From the NCBI GenBank assembly GCA_964431205.1, contig CAYSIX010000029.1, positions 1-24,509 of the forward strand: 24,509 nucleotides of DNA, read 5' to 3'. The position numbers and the translations under genes were made by a program. Origin of the DNA: CAYSIX01 sp964431205. GTDB lineage: Bacteria; Planctomycetota; Phycisphaerae; Phycisphaerales; Phycisphaeraceae. Shown in pieces: positions 7,471 through 13,750 of the stretch. The notes beneath the pieces are model-generated. The model ran no database searches. It saw only the letters and a program-made list of their open reading frames with translations, and was not told the DNA's origin. Each line of letters starts with the position of its first letter. The stretch's first letter is position 1.

Positions 7471-8379
7471 CTATTGAACGATGGCGTTCTCGCCCCATCG
7501 CGGCGGGACGGTCGAGGCGGGTTCGGAATCGTCCGCGCCGTCCACTTGAGTGATATCAAGACGCGGCCAGTCAGTCGGCCGCTCAAAATCCTGGCCCCGG
7601 CGCAGCACCTTGACTCGAGCATGGCGTTGCCGCACGTCCTGCCACGTGGTCTGCGCCCACCGAGAATCATCGAAAACGGGCAGCGCCTCGTCAATCAGAG
7701 GACCGGACACCGCCTTGCCGATCGGCGGCCACCAGAGGCTTTCCGTCTCGCGGTCCCACAGAACGAAGGCGTCCCGGCCCTCCCACACGTCCGGATCGGA
7801 GTAGGTGTAGCCGCTGAGGGCGAAGGTCAGCTCGTGTCCGCGGATCTCGCGGTGATAGACCGCCCCGAGATCGGCAAGGACACAGTAGGCCGCGAAGATC
7901 GGCACGCCCTCCACCTCGTCATTGACGACTTCGTGGCGTATCAGAAGACGCACGGGATAGACGCGGACCTCGTCGCTGATCTTCACGACGAGCACCTTGT
8001 CCTCCGGTTGGAGCCACTCATCGGCTTCGTCGGCAGATTCGAACTCGGGTTCGATGAGGGCGGGGAAGTGCTCCCGGCCGATCCCGTAGTTGAGCCCGAC
8101 GGGATCGAGTCGAAACTGTGAGATGTCGAAGTGGTCGCCCTCCGAATCCCCGCCGCGCAGGAGACGCCGGTCGCCGCGCTCGATCACGAAGCTCGCGGAG
8201 AATCGGCCCCCGCGGAGGAACTCACCGGCGGCCTCAAAATCACCGCCTGGATCGGAGAAGTAGCCGGGCCTGAGGTAAACGAGCGCGAAGTGCACAAGCA
8301 GAATGATGAACACCAGATGGTATAGCCACCAGAGACGGCGGCGGGCGTGAGCGTCGATATGGAAAAAGCGGAATGCCAC
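7471..8379 (-). CDS. Membrane-anchored DUF3179 domain protein
   Basis: A 302-residue protein starting at a GTG (8379), with AGG of GAGGTTCATCCC upstream. One membrane span lies at about residues 18-36 (WWLYHLVFIILLVHFALVYL), with the body predicted outside. The DUF3179 core covers about 100-260: REHFPALIEP, VLVVKISDEVRVYPVRLLI, RHEVVNDEVEGVPIFAAYC, ALSGYTYSDPDVWEGRDAF, WDRETESLWW. The family usually has a YCPLCD-type pair of cysteines; here only C166 remains and the second is Ala169 (YCVLAD). DUF3179 has no established biochemical function. It is the last gene of the reverse block, 113 bases after the YceI-like gene, whose first gene carries an intact DUF3179 domain. Confidence 0.83.
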   Translation of the reverse strand: MAFRFFHIDAHARRRLWWLYHLVFIILLVHFALVYLRPGYFSDPGGDFEAAGEFLRGGRFSASFVIERGDRRLLRGGDSEGDHFDISQFRLDPVGLNYGIGREHFPALIEPEFESADEADEWLQPEDKVLVVKISDEVRVYPVRLLIRHEVVNDEVEGVPIFAAYCVLADLGAVYHREIRGHELTFALSGYTYSDPDVWEGRDAFVLWDRETESLWWPPIGKAVSGPLIDEALPVFDDSRWAQTTWQDVRQRHARVKVLRRGQDFERPTDWPRLDITQVDGADDSEPASTVPPRWGENAIVQ

Positions 8380-8492
8380 GGGATGAACCTCGATTGTTGC
8401 GTAAGGTCATGGGAATCTGGAAGAGAGGGCGAGGCGCGCTTCCCTGCGTGCCTCACCCCCGAGAACAGCCTGCGCGGGTATCAGACGCCTTT

Positions 8493-9332
8493 TCAGCGCT
8501 TTCCACCGCACGGATTGCAGGGGTTGCAAGGGTTCGCGGCGGACGACTCGGGCCGATCGCTGGCGAAGATGCTCACTTCCACTTCGATCTCGTCGCTGAC
8601 GCGCGAGCCCACGACACCCTCAAACCCCCTGATCTGGTGGGCGCTCAGAGGCACGTTGAAGTCCGCGCGAACCGCCATGAGGTTACCGGGCCTCTTGGCG
8701 CGGGTCTTCTCGCTTTCCTTGAGGTAGGTGACTCGGGCCGGAATCTCGACGCGTCGCGTGACCCCGTTGACGGTAAAGGGACCGATCAGGGTCATGTTGT
8801 AGGTCGCGAAGCCGGCCTCTCGCCTGACGGGTCTGACGTTTCGCGTGTCCTCGATCTCGAACGTGATCAGCGGGTGTTCCGCGGCGTTCAACCAGTCCGA
8901 GCTGCGCATGTGCTCATCACGCAGAGGGATCCCAGTCTTCATGCTCACCACCGGGACCGCGATCGATCCGCGAATGCCCATGATCGGATTGTTCGGGTTG
9001 AACGCGAGGTATCCGGAAAGGGTGTTGGTGGTGCCGGTCATGTCCTCGAGCGGCGCCTCGCTGGTGAACGTCGCCGTGTTTCGATTCATCGGGTCGTCGA
9101 CGTGGAACACGGTGCCCATCTTGGCGTGGCAGGGGTTGACCGCGACCTTGGGCGCTTGGGCGTCCTTCCCCGAGCAGGGGTTGCATGGGTTGGCGGCTTT
9201 ACCGCCACAGGGGTTGCATGGGTTGGCGGCTTTGCCGCCACAGGGATTGCACGGGTTGCTTTGCGCGTGCCCGGTGCCCGTGAAGGCCAGGAGCGCAACC
9301 AGCGCGACGAGGGTGGGCAAGTGCTTTGGCAT
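8493..9332 (-). CDS. Exported YceI-like protein with Asn-Pro-Cys repeats at both ends
   Basis: A 279-residue protein from the ATG at 9332, preceded by AAAGGA with 7 bases spacing; an upstream in-frame ATG at 9392 is less likely because the signal peptide starts here. Signal peptide 1-23 (cleavage after GHA). Residues 26-58 are three tandem units of NPCNPCGGKAA type, and the C-terminus repeats NPCNPCNPCGGKR. All ten cysteines (28, 31, 39, 42, 50, 53, 68, 269, 272, 275) sit in NPC motifs. Residues 72-258 match the YceI lipocalin-like barrel: FHVDDPMNRNTATFTSEAPL, NTLSGYLAFNPNNP, LRDEHMRSSDWLNAAEHPLI, FTVNGVTRRVEIPARV. YceI proteins bind isoprenoid-type lipids in the periplasm. The NPC tails are not part of that fold and could bind metal or form disulfides. 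It lies in one operon-like block with two DUF3179 proteins. Confidence 0.85.
   Translation of the reverse strand: MPKHLPTLVALVALLAFTGTGHAQSNPCNPCGGKAANPCNPCGGKAANPCNPCSGKDAQAPKVAVNPCHAKMGTVFHVDDPMNRNTATFTSEAPLEDMTGTTNTLSGYLAFNPNNPIMGIRGSIAVPVVSMKTGIPLRDEHMRSSDWLNAAEHPLITFEIEDTRNVRPVRREAGFATYNMTLIGPFTVNGVTRRVEIPARVTYLKESEKTRAKRPGNLMAVRADFNVPLSAHQIRGFEGVVGSRVSDEIEVEVSIFASDRPESSAANPCNPCNPCGGKR
9175..9258. repeat. Tandem 33-bp coding repeat (NPC units)
   Basis: Two near-identical 33-base units (9175-9207 and 9208-9240, one base different) and an 18-base partial third (9241-9258). They encode the 11-residue NPCNPCGGKAA-type units of the YceI-like protein. Near-perfect DNA identity implies recent duplication or ongoing slippage. 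Confidence 0.9.
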
Positions 9333-9398
9333 GACAAGGTCCTTTCCGTTAAAAGCAGGCATTGGTGAAGAGGTCGATGTGAGTCGCTTCAACTTCGC

Positions 9399-9794
9399 TT
9401 ATCCTGGATTTGTCTGGGCGGGGTGGTCGCCTGATTCAGCCGATGGCGACTGAGACAGTTTCCTGCGCGCGACCCACCACCCGAGCAGGGACACCGGCCA
9501 GATCACGCCCAGGATGGTCGCGACGGACAGCATGTGCTTGTCGAACAGGCCCTGAGGCGTCGGCAGCAGGCCGAGTCGAAACTCCTGCCGCTGCACGGTG
9601 ACCAACCGGGGCTCGTCGTTGTCGAAGAAACCCGTTCCCGCAAGGGGGTCGTCCTCGGCGACGTCCTGTGTCACCTTCTCGACGACGGTGTACTTGGTGT
9701 AGGCGTCGCCGTTGGTCATCTGCCACACCAACAAGGTGGCCACGGTGACGACCAGAGGCACGCCCAAAAACAGGAGCGTCAATTTCCGTTGCAT
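9399..9794 (-). CDS. Small two-TM protein of unknown function
   Basis: A 131-residue protein. The frame is open further upstream inside the preceding gene, but the ATG at 9794 has AAAGG 8 bases before it and opens a membrane segment, so it is the likely start. TM1 is about residues 6-25 (TLLFLGVPLVVTVATLLVW), TM2 about 89-109 (LSVATILGVIWPVSLLGWWVAR). Between them is a ~60-residue acidic loop (VTQDVAEDDPLAGTGFFDND...EFRLGLLPTP), predicted on the outer face of the inner membrane. No cysteines and no known family. It starts 17 bases after the stop of the DUF3179-FGE gene and ends 66 bases before the YceI-like gene, so co-transcription with both is likely. Confidence 0.68.
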   Translation of the reverse strand: MQRKLTLLFLGVPLVVTVATLLVWQMTNGDAYTKYTVVEKVTQDVAEDDPLAGTGFFDNDEPRLVTVQRQEFRLGLLPTPQGLFDKHMLSVATILGVIWPVSLLGWWVARRKLSQSPSAESGDHPAQTNPG

Positions 9795-9811
9795 GGCGTG
9801 ACCTTTGCGTG

Positions 9812-11818
9812 TCAGGGATCGGAGGGGGCCGGCACGTCGGCGGCACACCGGAAGCCGACGTTGTTGAACGCCTGCTCGGGCGGGCTGGCGCCACGGTAAT
9901 GGCTGTTGTAGGCGGCGCAGTAGTCGGGGCTGCAGAACCAGCTGCCACCGCGTGCGACGCGCCGCGTCCCGCGCGGCGGCCCCGGTGGGTTGTGCGTATG
10001 GTTCGTGGCGTAGTAATCGGCGGCGTACCAGTCGGCCGTCCACTCCCAGACGTTGCCGATCATGTCAAAAAGCCCGGCGTCGTTTGGGGAGAAGCTGCCG
10101 ACGGGGGTCGTCGAAAATGAGCCTTCCAAGCGCCGGCGGGTATGGGGCCACTGGCCGTGCCACACGTTCGCCGCGATGGTTCGGGCCGGTTTCTCCGCCG
10201 CCTCGGCCAAGCCGGGCTCATGCCCCGCGTGACTGGAAGCGCTCGGATGATGCCCAAGGTCATTCGCGTGGTCCCGCCGCGTGTGATGGTGGTGGTGCGC
10301 GAGGTCATCGCCGGGACCCTCTTGCGCGCCCGATGGGCGCTCTTGCGAATGATCGTGGTTGGAGGCCGAATCAATCTTCCGGCTGGGTACGGCACGAATG
10401 TGATCACCACCGCCCGAGCGAGCGGCGTACTCCCACTCGGGCTCAGTGGGCAGCCGCTTGCCGGCCCACTCGGCATAGGCGACCGCGTCGTGCCAGCTCA
10501 CACACACGACCGGGTGATTCATTCGATCGTCGATCGACGAGCCGCTGCCTTCGGGATGGCGCCAGCTCGCGCCCTCCACACGCCGAAAGTCCTGATCGCC
10601 TTCCAAAAAGCCCCAGGCGTAGCCGTCGCGCTCGGCCGTGGTCACGTACCCGGTCTCTTCGACGAAGGCCGCAAACTCCGCGTTCGTCACCTCGTGACGA
10701 TCCAGCAGGAACGGATCAAGCCGAACCTCGTGCACCGGCCGTTCGTCCGCGTGCGACGCATCCGAGCCCATCGCGAACGTCCCGCCGTCGAATAGGACCA
10801 TGTCCGGCGGAAGGGCGGCATCCCGTTCCTCTTTGTGTCCGTAGATCGACGTCTCGGGATGAAACGCCGCCCATGTGAACCAGAACGTGTGGACGACCTG
10901 CGCCGCGTCCGGGACCTGGACCACGCGCACCGTGCCATCGGCGTCGGCGCGCAGTTCCACCGTCTCGCCCGCGAGCCGGTCACGAACCGTCTGGCCGCTC
11001 GCCTCACGGATGACCCGCACCGGGTACGCCCGGGCCTCGTCCTGAAACCGCACGCCGACCACCGCCTCCTTCACCGGTAGCCGATCATCCTTCCGCTTCA
11101 ACGGGAACATCAGGCGATCGGTGGCCAGGTAGTGTCGGTACGGGTTGCGGCCGTAATCGCGGAAGTGGCCGGTGTCGGTCGTGACGACGGTCCCGTTCGG
11201 ATGGCTCTGCTGGAAGCGCTCGAATGTGGTGATCTGCCAGGGCACGTGCTTCAGGGAGGTGCCGACGTGGGGGCCGCTGATCGCTTCCAGACCCACCTGC
11301 GACCACAGGGCGTGGTCCTGTCGATCGTAGAGCAGAACGTTCGACTGATGAAGGAGCCCGCTGATGCCGAACTCGAGGACCTTGCCGTCGAGGCGTCGAT
11401 CCACGACGCTGACCGAATCGCACAAGGGGCAGTAGATCACCGCGATCGGTGTGCCACCAAGCCGGTCGTTGATCGCCTCGTGCCAGTTGAGAATGTTGAT
11501 CGGATAAGCGCGCGCTTCCTCGCTGACCGTGACCACGACCACGCGTTGACCGCCGGCGAATCGGGCTTCGGAAACGGGCGCGGTCTTCGGATCGGTCAGC
11601 GCCGGGATGCCGTCCTTTGGGGGACCGCCTGAGAGGATTTCATCCCGCGGCACCGTCAGCCCGCTTGTGTCGAACTGGCTCAGCGCATCACCCGGTTCAG
11701 CCGATCCCGCCCGCGACTGGGCCAGCCCCGCCTGCGGGAGCAGCGTGCCGCAAACCCAAATCACGGCCAGAGCGGTCAGTTGAGGTTTCAATTGCATCGG
11801 TGGCCTCGATTTGCCCAT
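9812..11818 (-). CDS. Exported DUF3179 - formylglycine-generating enzyme (FGE) fusion with a His-rich insert
   Basis: A 668-residue protein. Signal peptide within 1-34 (hydrophobic core about 14-29). ATG at 11818 has GAAGAG upstream; a second ATG at 11797 (residue 8) has GAGG and is equally good. Domain 1 is DUF3179 (about 88-325): EEARAYPINILNWHEAIND, VIYCPLCDSVSVVD with C130 and C133, EFGISGLLHQSNVLLYDRQD. Domain 2 (about 338-660) is FGE-sulfatase and resembles genuine FGE rather than the wider family: GASWRHPEGSGSS, HPVVCVSWHDAVAYAEWAGK, RLPTEPEWEYAARSG, ANVWHGQWP, GLFDMIGNVWEWTADWY, ARGGSWFCSPDYC. C629 and C634 match the Cu(I)-binding Cys pair (C336/C341) of human FGE, and S626 matches its active-site Ser. 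Between EYAARSG and ANVWHG an insert (about 472-548) carries 12 histidines, including five in a row (508-512). FGE converts a sulfatase Cys to formylglycine using Cu and O2. No sulfatase gene is in the window. Confidence 0.9.
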   Translation of the reverse strand: MGKSRPPMQLKPQLTALAVIWVCGTLLPQAGLAQSRAGSAEPGDALSQFDTSGLTVPRDEILSGGPPKDGIPALTDPKTAPVSEARFAGGQRVVVVTVSEEARAYPINILNWHEAINDRLGGTPIAVIYCPLCDSVSVVDRRLDGKVLEFGISGLLHQSNVLLYDRQDHALWSQVGLEAISGPHVGTSLKHVPWQITTFERFQQSHPNGTVVTTDTGHFRDYGRNPYRHYLATDRLMFPLKRKDDRLPVKEAVVGVRFQDEARAYPVRVIREASGQTVRDRLAGETVELRADADGTVRVVQVPDAAQVVHTFWFTWAAFHPETSIYGHKEERDAALPPDMVLFDGGTFAMGSDASHADERPVHEVRLDPFLLDRHEVTNAEFAAFVEETGYVTTAERDGYAWGFLEGDQDFRRVEGASWRHPEGSGSSIDDRMNHPVVCVSWHDAVAYAEWAGKRLPTEPEWEYAARSGGGDHIRAVPSRKIDSASNHDHSQERPSGAQEGPGDDLAHHHHHTRRDHANDLGHHPSASSHAGHEPGLAEAAEKPARTIAANVWHGQWPHTRRRLEGSFSTTPVGSFSPNDAGLFDMIGNVWEWTADWYAADYYATNHTHNPPGPPRGTRRVARGGSWFCSPDYCAAYNSHYRGASPPEQAFNNVGFRCAADVPAPSDP

Positions 11819-12244
11819 GTGGACTCTTCTCTGCTTACGCTTATCCCGGGACGCCTTGCTACCGGCACCGTGAAGAAAGGCCTCTGCATCGGCGCAGACA
11901 CGTATTCATGCCGCTTCGCCAAAGGTCATCGACGCGGGCACGCCAAGGTGCGCGTCGACGGGCCCTGACGGGCTCGGTCAGCGAAGCGATGTTCGCTTCC
12001 TGGATGCAGCCACTCAGATCAGCAAACTATTCCCGACAGATCCGGCGCATGCGCGGGCTGGTCAGAAGTTCGGGGTTGGCGGCGTGGCGGGAGGCGTTCC
12101 ATCGCCTGTCCGTCACCCATCGCGATCGAGAACGCGCGCCGACGCCGTCGAGGTTGTCAGCGTTGATCACGAACCCGGCTTGGGCAAGCTGTTCGGTGAT
12201 CGGACCGACGCGGGGCAGGTCTGCGGTACCGGCGAGGGTGAGGG
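11819..12244. other. Gap upstream of the DUF3179-FGE gene and downstream of the SRAP gene
   Basis: 426 bases without a convincing gene. The part next to 11818 should hold the promoter of the reverse operon, but no clear -35/-10 pair was found. Positions 12027-12254 on the reverse strand, in the frame +1 to the SRAP gene, look coding (GC-rich third positions; TLTLAGTADLPRVGPI, ITEQLAQAGFVINADNLD) and end at a TAG, but have no ATG start. They could be a decayed gene end or a frameshifted tail. Confidence 0.4.
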
Positions 12245-12934
12245 TCAGCCCGTGTTCGCCGGCTCGAGACACTTCGGGTCGTCGTGCCGGGGGTTGTTGA
12301 CGTGTCGGCTCACCGCGATCGGTTCGAGGATGCCATCGGGCGCCGGGGCCAGGAGTTCGGCCACCTCGTCCGGCGGGCGGTCGGGGCTGTCGAGCCAGCG
12401 ATCGTAGTCTTCGGGTTGCAGGATCACGGGCATGCGGTGGTGCAGCGTGGCGAGGGTGCGGTTGGCGCGCGTGGTCAGGATGGTGCAGGTCGGCAGCTCG
12501 GAGCCGTCGGGCGAGGTCCACCACTCGTAGAGGCCGGCGAAGGCGAAGAGCCCGCCGTCGGCCTGGCGGATCAGGTAGGGCTGCTTGCGTTTGTCGTCGA
12601 GCCGTTTCCACTCGTAGAAGCCGTCGGCGGGCAGGAGGCAGCGGCGGTACTTGAACGCGGCGCGGAAGGCGGGCTTGGTCGCGGCGGTCTCGGCGCGTGC
12701 ATTGATCCAGCCGGCGGGGACGCGGTTGCCCTCGTCCGGCTTCATCCAGAAGGGGATCAGGCCCCAGCGCATGATCAGCAGTTGGCGGTGGCCGTCCTCG
12801 CGGAAGACCACGGGCACGGGCTGGGTGGGGGCGATGTTGTAGCGGGGGGGCAGGTCGGCGGCACGGGCCGGCTCGAAGAGCTTGAACTGCCGGGCGACGT
12901 CGGTCTGGTGGCTGAGGGTGTATCGGCCGCACAT
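12245..12934 (-). CDS. yedK: SRAP domain protein (YedK/HMCES type), abasic-site crosslinking protein
   Basis: A 229-residue protein, normal length. It starts MCGRYTL, and Cys2 becomes the N-terminal nucleophile after Met removal. Other family residues are visible: Asn33 in RYNIAPTQPVPVV, the WGLIPFWMK strand, INARAETAATKPAFR, Glu108 in CLLPADGFYEWKR, and His165/His166 in LATLHHRMPVIL. SRAP proteins form a thiazolidine crosslink with abasic sites in single-stranded DNA and protect them. The gene is divergent from imuA-imuB-dnaE2 with a 111-base gap. SRAP genes are known to be linked to SOS mutagenesis operons, which fits a shared damage response. The ATG at 12934 has no obvious Shine-Dalgarno; TACCCT 6 bases upstream hints at a leaderless transcript. 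Confidence 0.95.
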   Translation of the reverse strand: MCGRYTLSHQTDVARQFKLFEPARAADLPPRYNIAPTQPVPVVFREDGHRQLLIMRWGLIPFWMKPDEGNRVPAGWINARAETAATKPAFRAAFKYRRCLLPADGFYEWKRLDDKRKQPYLIRQADGGLFAFAGLYEWWTSPDGSELPTCTILTTRANRTLATLHHRMPVILQPEDYDRWLDSPDRPPDEVAELLAPAPDGILEPIAVSRHVNNPRHDDPKCLEPANTG

Positions 12935-13011
12935 GTCAAAAGGGTAGCGGCCGGGTCGGGTCGGGGCTGAGACGGCGCCGGGCCGGCGGTGCGATTCCGC
13001 GGGTCGGGGGC

Positions 13012-13045
13012 TTGACAGGCCGATCCGAACACATACCGTACATAC
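13012..13045 (+). promoter_or_regulatory. Promoter of imuA-imuB-dnaE2, predicted leaderless, with a possible LexA-like operator
   Basis: TTGACA (13012-13017, perfect -35), a 16-base spacer, TACCGT (13034-13039, TAnnnT -10). The predicted start of transcription falls on the ATG at 13046, and no Shine-Dalgarno is present. GAAC-N7-GTAC at 13027-13041 overlaps the spacer and -10. It is one base off the GAAC-N7-GAAC direct repeat, the reverse strand of the alphaproteobacterial LexA box. ACATAC also repeats at 13031 and 13040. The operator call is speculative; the promoter is stronger. Confidence 0.5.
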
Positions 13046-13750
13046 ATGGCCGGTGGCACGCCGATCAGCGAGCTTCGGGAGCGGGTGCGGCGGATCGAGT
13101 CGCGGGGTCGCGGCGGCGAAACCGGCCCGGGGGCGTCGGCGGTGGAGGCGGGCTGGGCCCGGCTGAGTCGGCGGGCGTTGCACGAGTGGTTCAGCCCGGT
13201 GTCGGAGCCGCCGCTGTGCGTGCTGAGCGACCTGGTCGGCCGGGCCCTGGGAGGGGGTGGCGTGGTGTTCTGGGTGGGTCGAGACAGCTGGCCGCACCCG
13301 CGCGTGCTGGTGCGGGGCTCGGATCGGACGGTGCTGGAGCGGAGCGTGCTGGTAGGGGCGACGGGTGGGGATCGGCTGTGGGCGCTCAACGCGGTGCTGC
13401 GGTGTGAGGCGACGGCGGCGGTGGTCGCGGACGGTCGGGGCCTGAGCCTGAAGCACACGCGGCGGCTGCAACTGGCGGCGGAAGCGGGGCGGGCGCTGGT
13501 GCTGCTGTGGCGGGGTTGGCAGGAGCGGGGCGAGCGATCGGTGGCGATGACGCGCTGGGCGGTGGAGCCGGCGCGGGCGTCGTCGGCGGACGCGCCGCGG
13601 TGGACGGTCCGCCGGTGGCGCAGCAGGGAGGCGGGCGAAACCGGCAGGGAAGCCAACACGTGGACGCTGGAGTGGCGAAGCGATGCGGGCGTTGTGTGTG
13701 TACCTGCCGTGGTGGGCGAGCGAGCGGCGGCGTCGCGGCGAGCGGGGTGA
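13046..13750 (+). CDS. imuA: ImuA, RecA-like accessory protein of the translesion mutasome
   Basis: A 234-residue protein, typical of the family. It is related to RecA/SulA but lacks a recognisable Walker A loop. Diagnostic stretches are RRALHEWFSP (42-51), LWALNAVLRCEATAAVVAD (111-129), RRLQLAAEAGRALVLLWR (139-156) and the late TWTLEW. ImuA works with ImuB and DnaE2 in damage-induced mutagenesis and links the complex to RecA. It starts at an ATG without a Shine-Dalgarno, directly after a good -35/-10 pair. The 3' end overlaps the start of imuB by 68 bases, which is long for such operons and implies coupled translation. Its third codon positions favour G strongly. The low sequence conservation of ImuA makes gene order the strongest evidence. 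Confidence 0.85.
   Translation: MAGGTPISELRERVRRIESRGRGGETGPGASAVEAGWARLSRRALHEWFSPVSEPPLCVLSDLVGRALGGGGVVFWVGRDSWPHPRVLVRGSDRTVLERSVLVGATGGDRLWALNAVLRCEATAAVVADGRGLSLKHTRRLQLAAEAGRALVLLWRGWQERGERSVAMTRWAVEPARASSADAPRWTVRRWRSREAGETGREANTWTLEWRSDAGVVCVPAVVGERAAASRRAG

Noticed and set aside
9175..9258. Possible CRISPR-like array
   Set aside because: The repeats are contiguous without spacers and encode in-frame NPC units.
9396..11846. Shared 9-mer GGATAAGCG (reverse strand) upstream of the YceI-like gene (9396-9404) and the DUF3179-FGE gene (11838-11846)
   Set aside because: Distances to the starts differ (about 64 versus 20 bases), one copy overlaps a stop codon, and a 9-base match can arise by chance in 24 kb.
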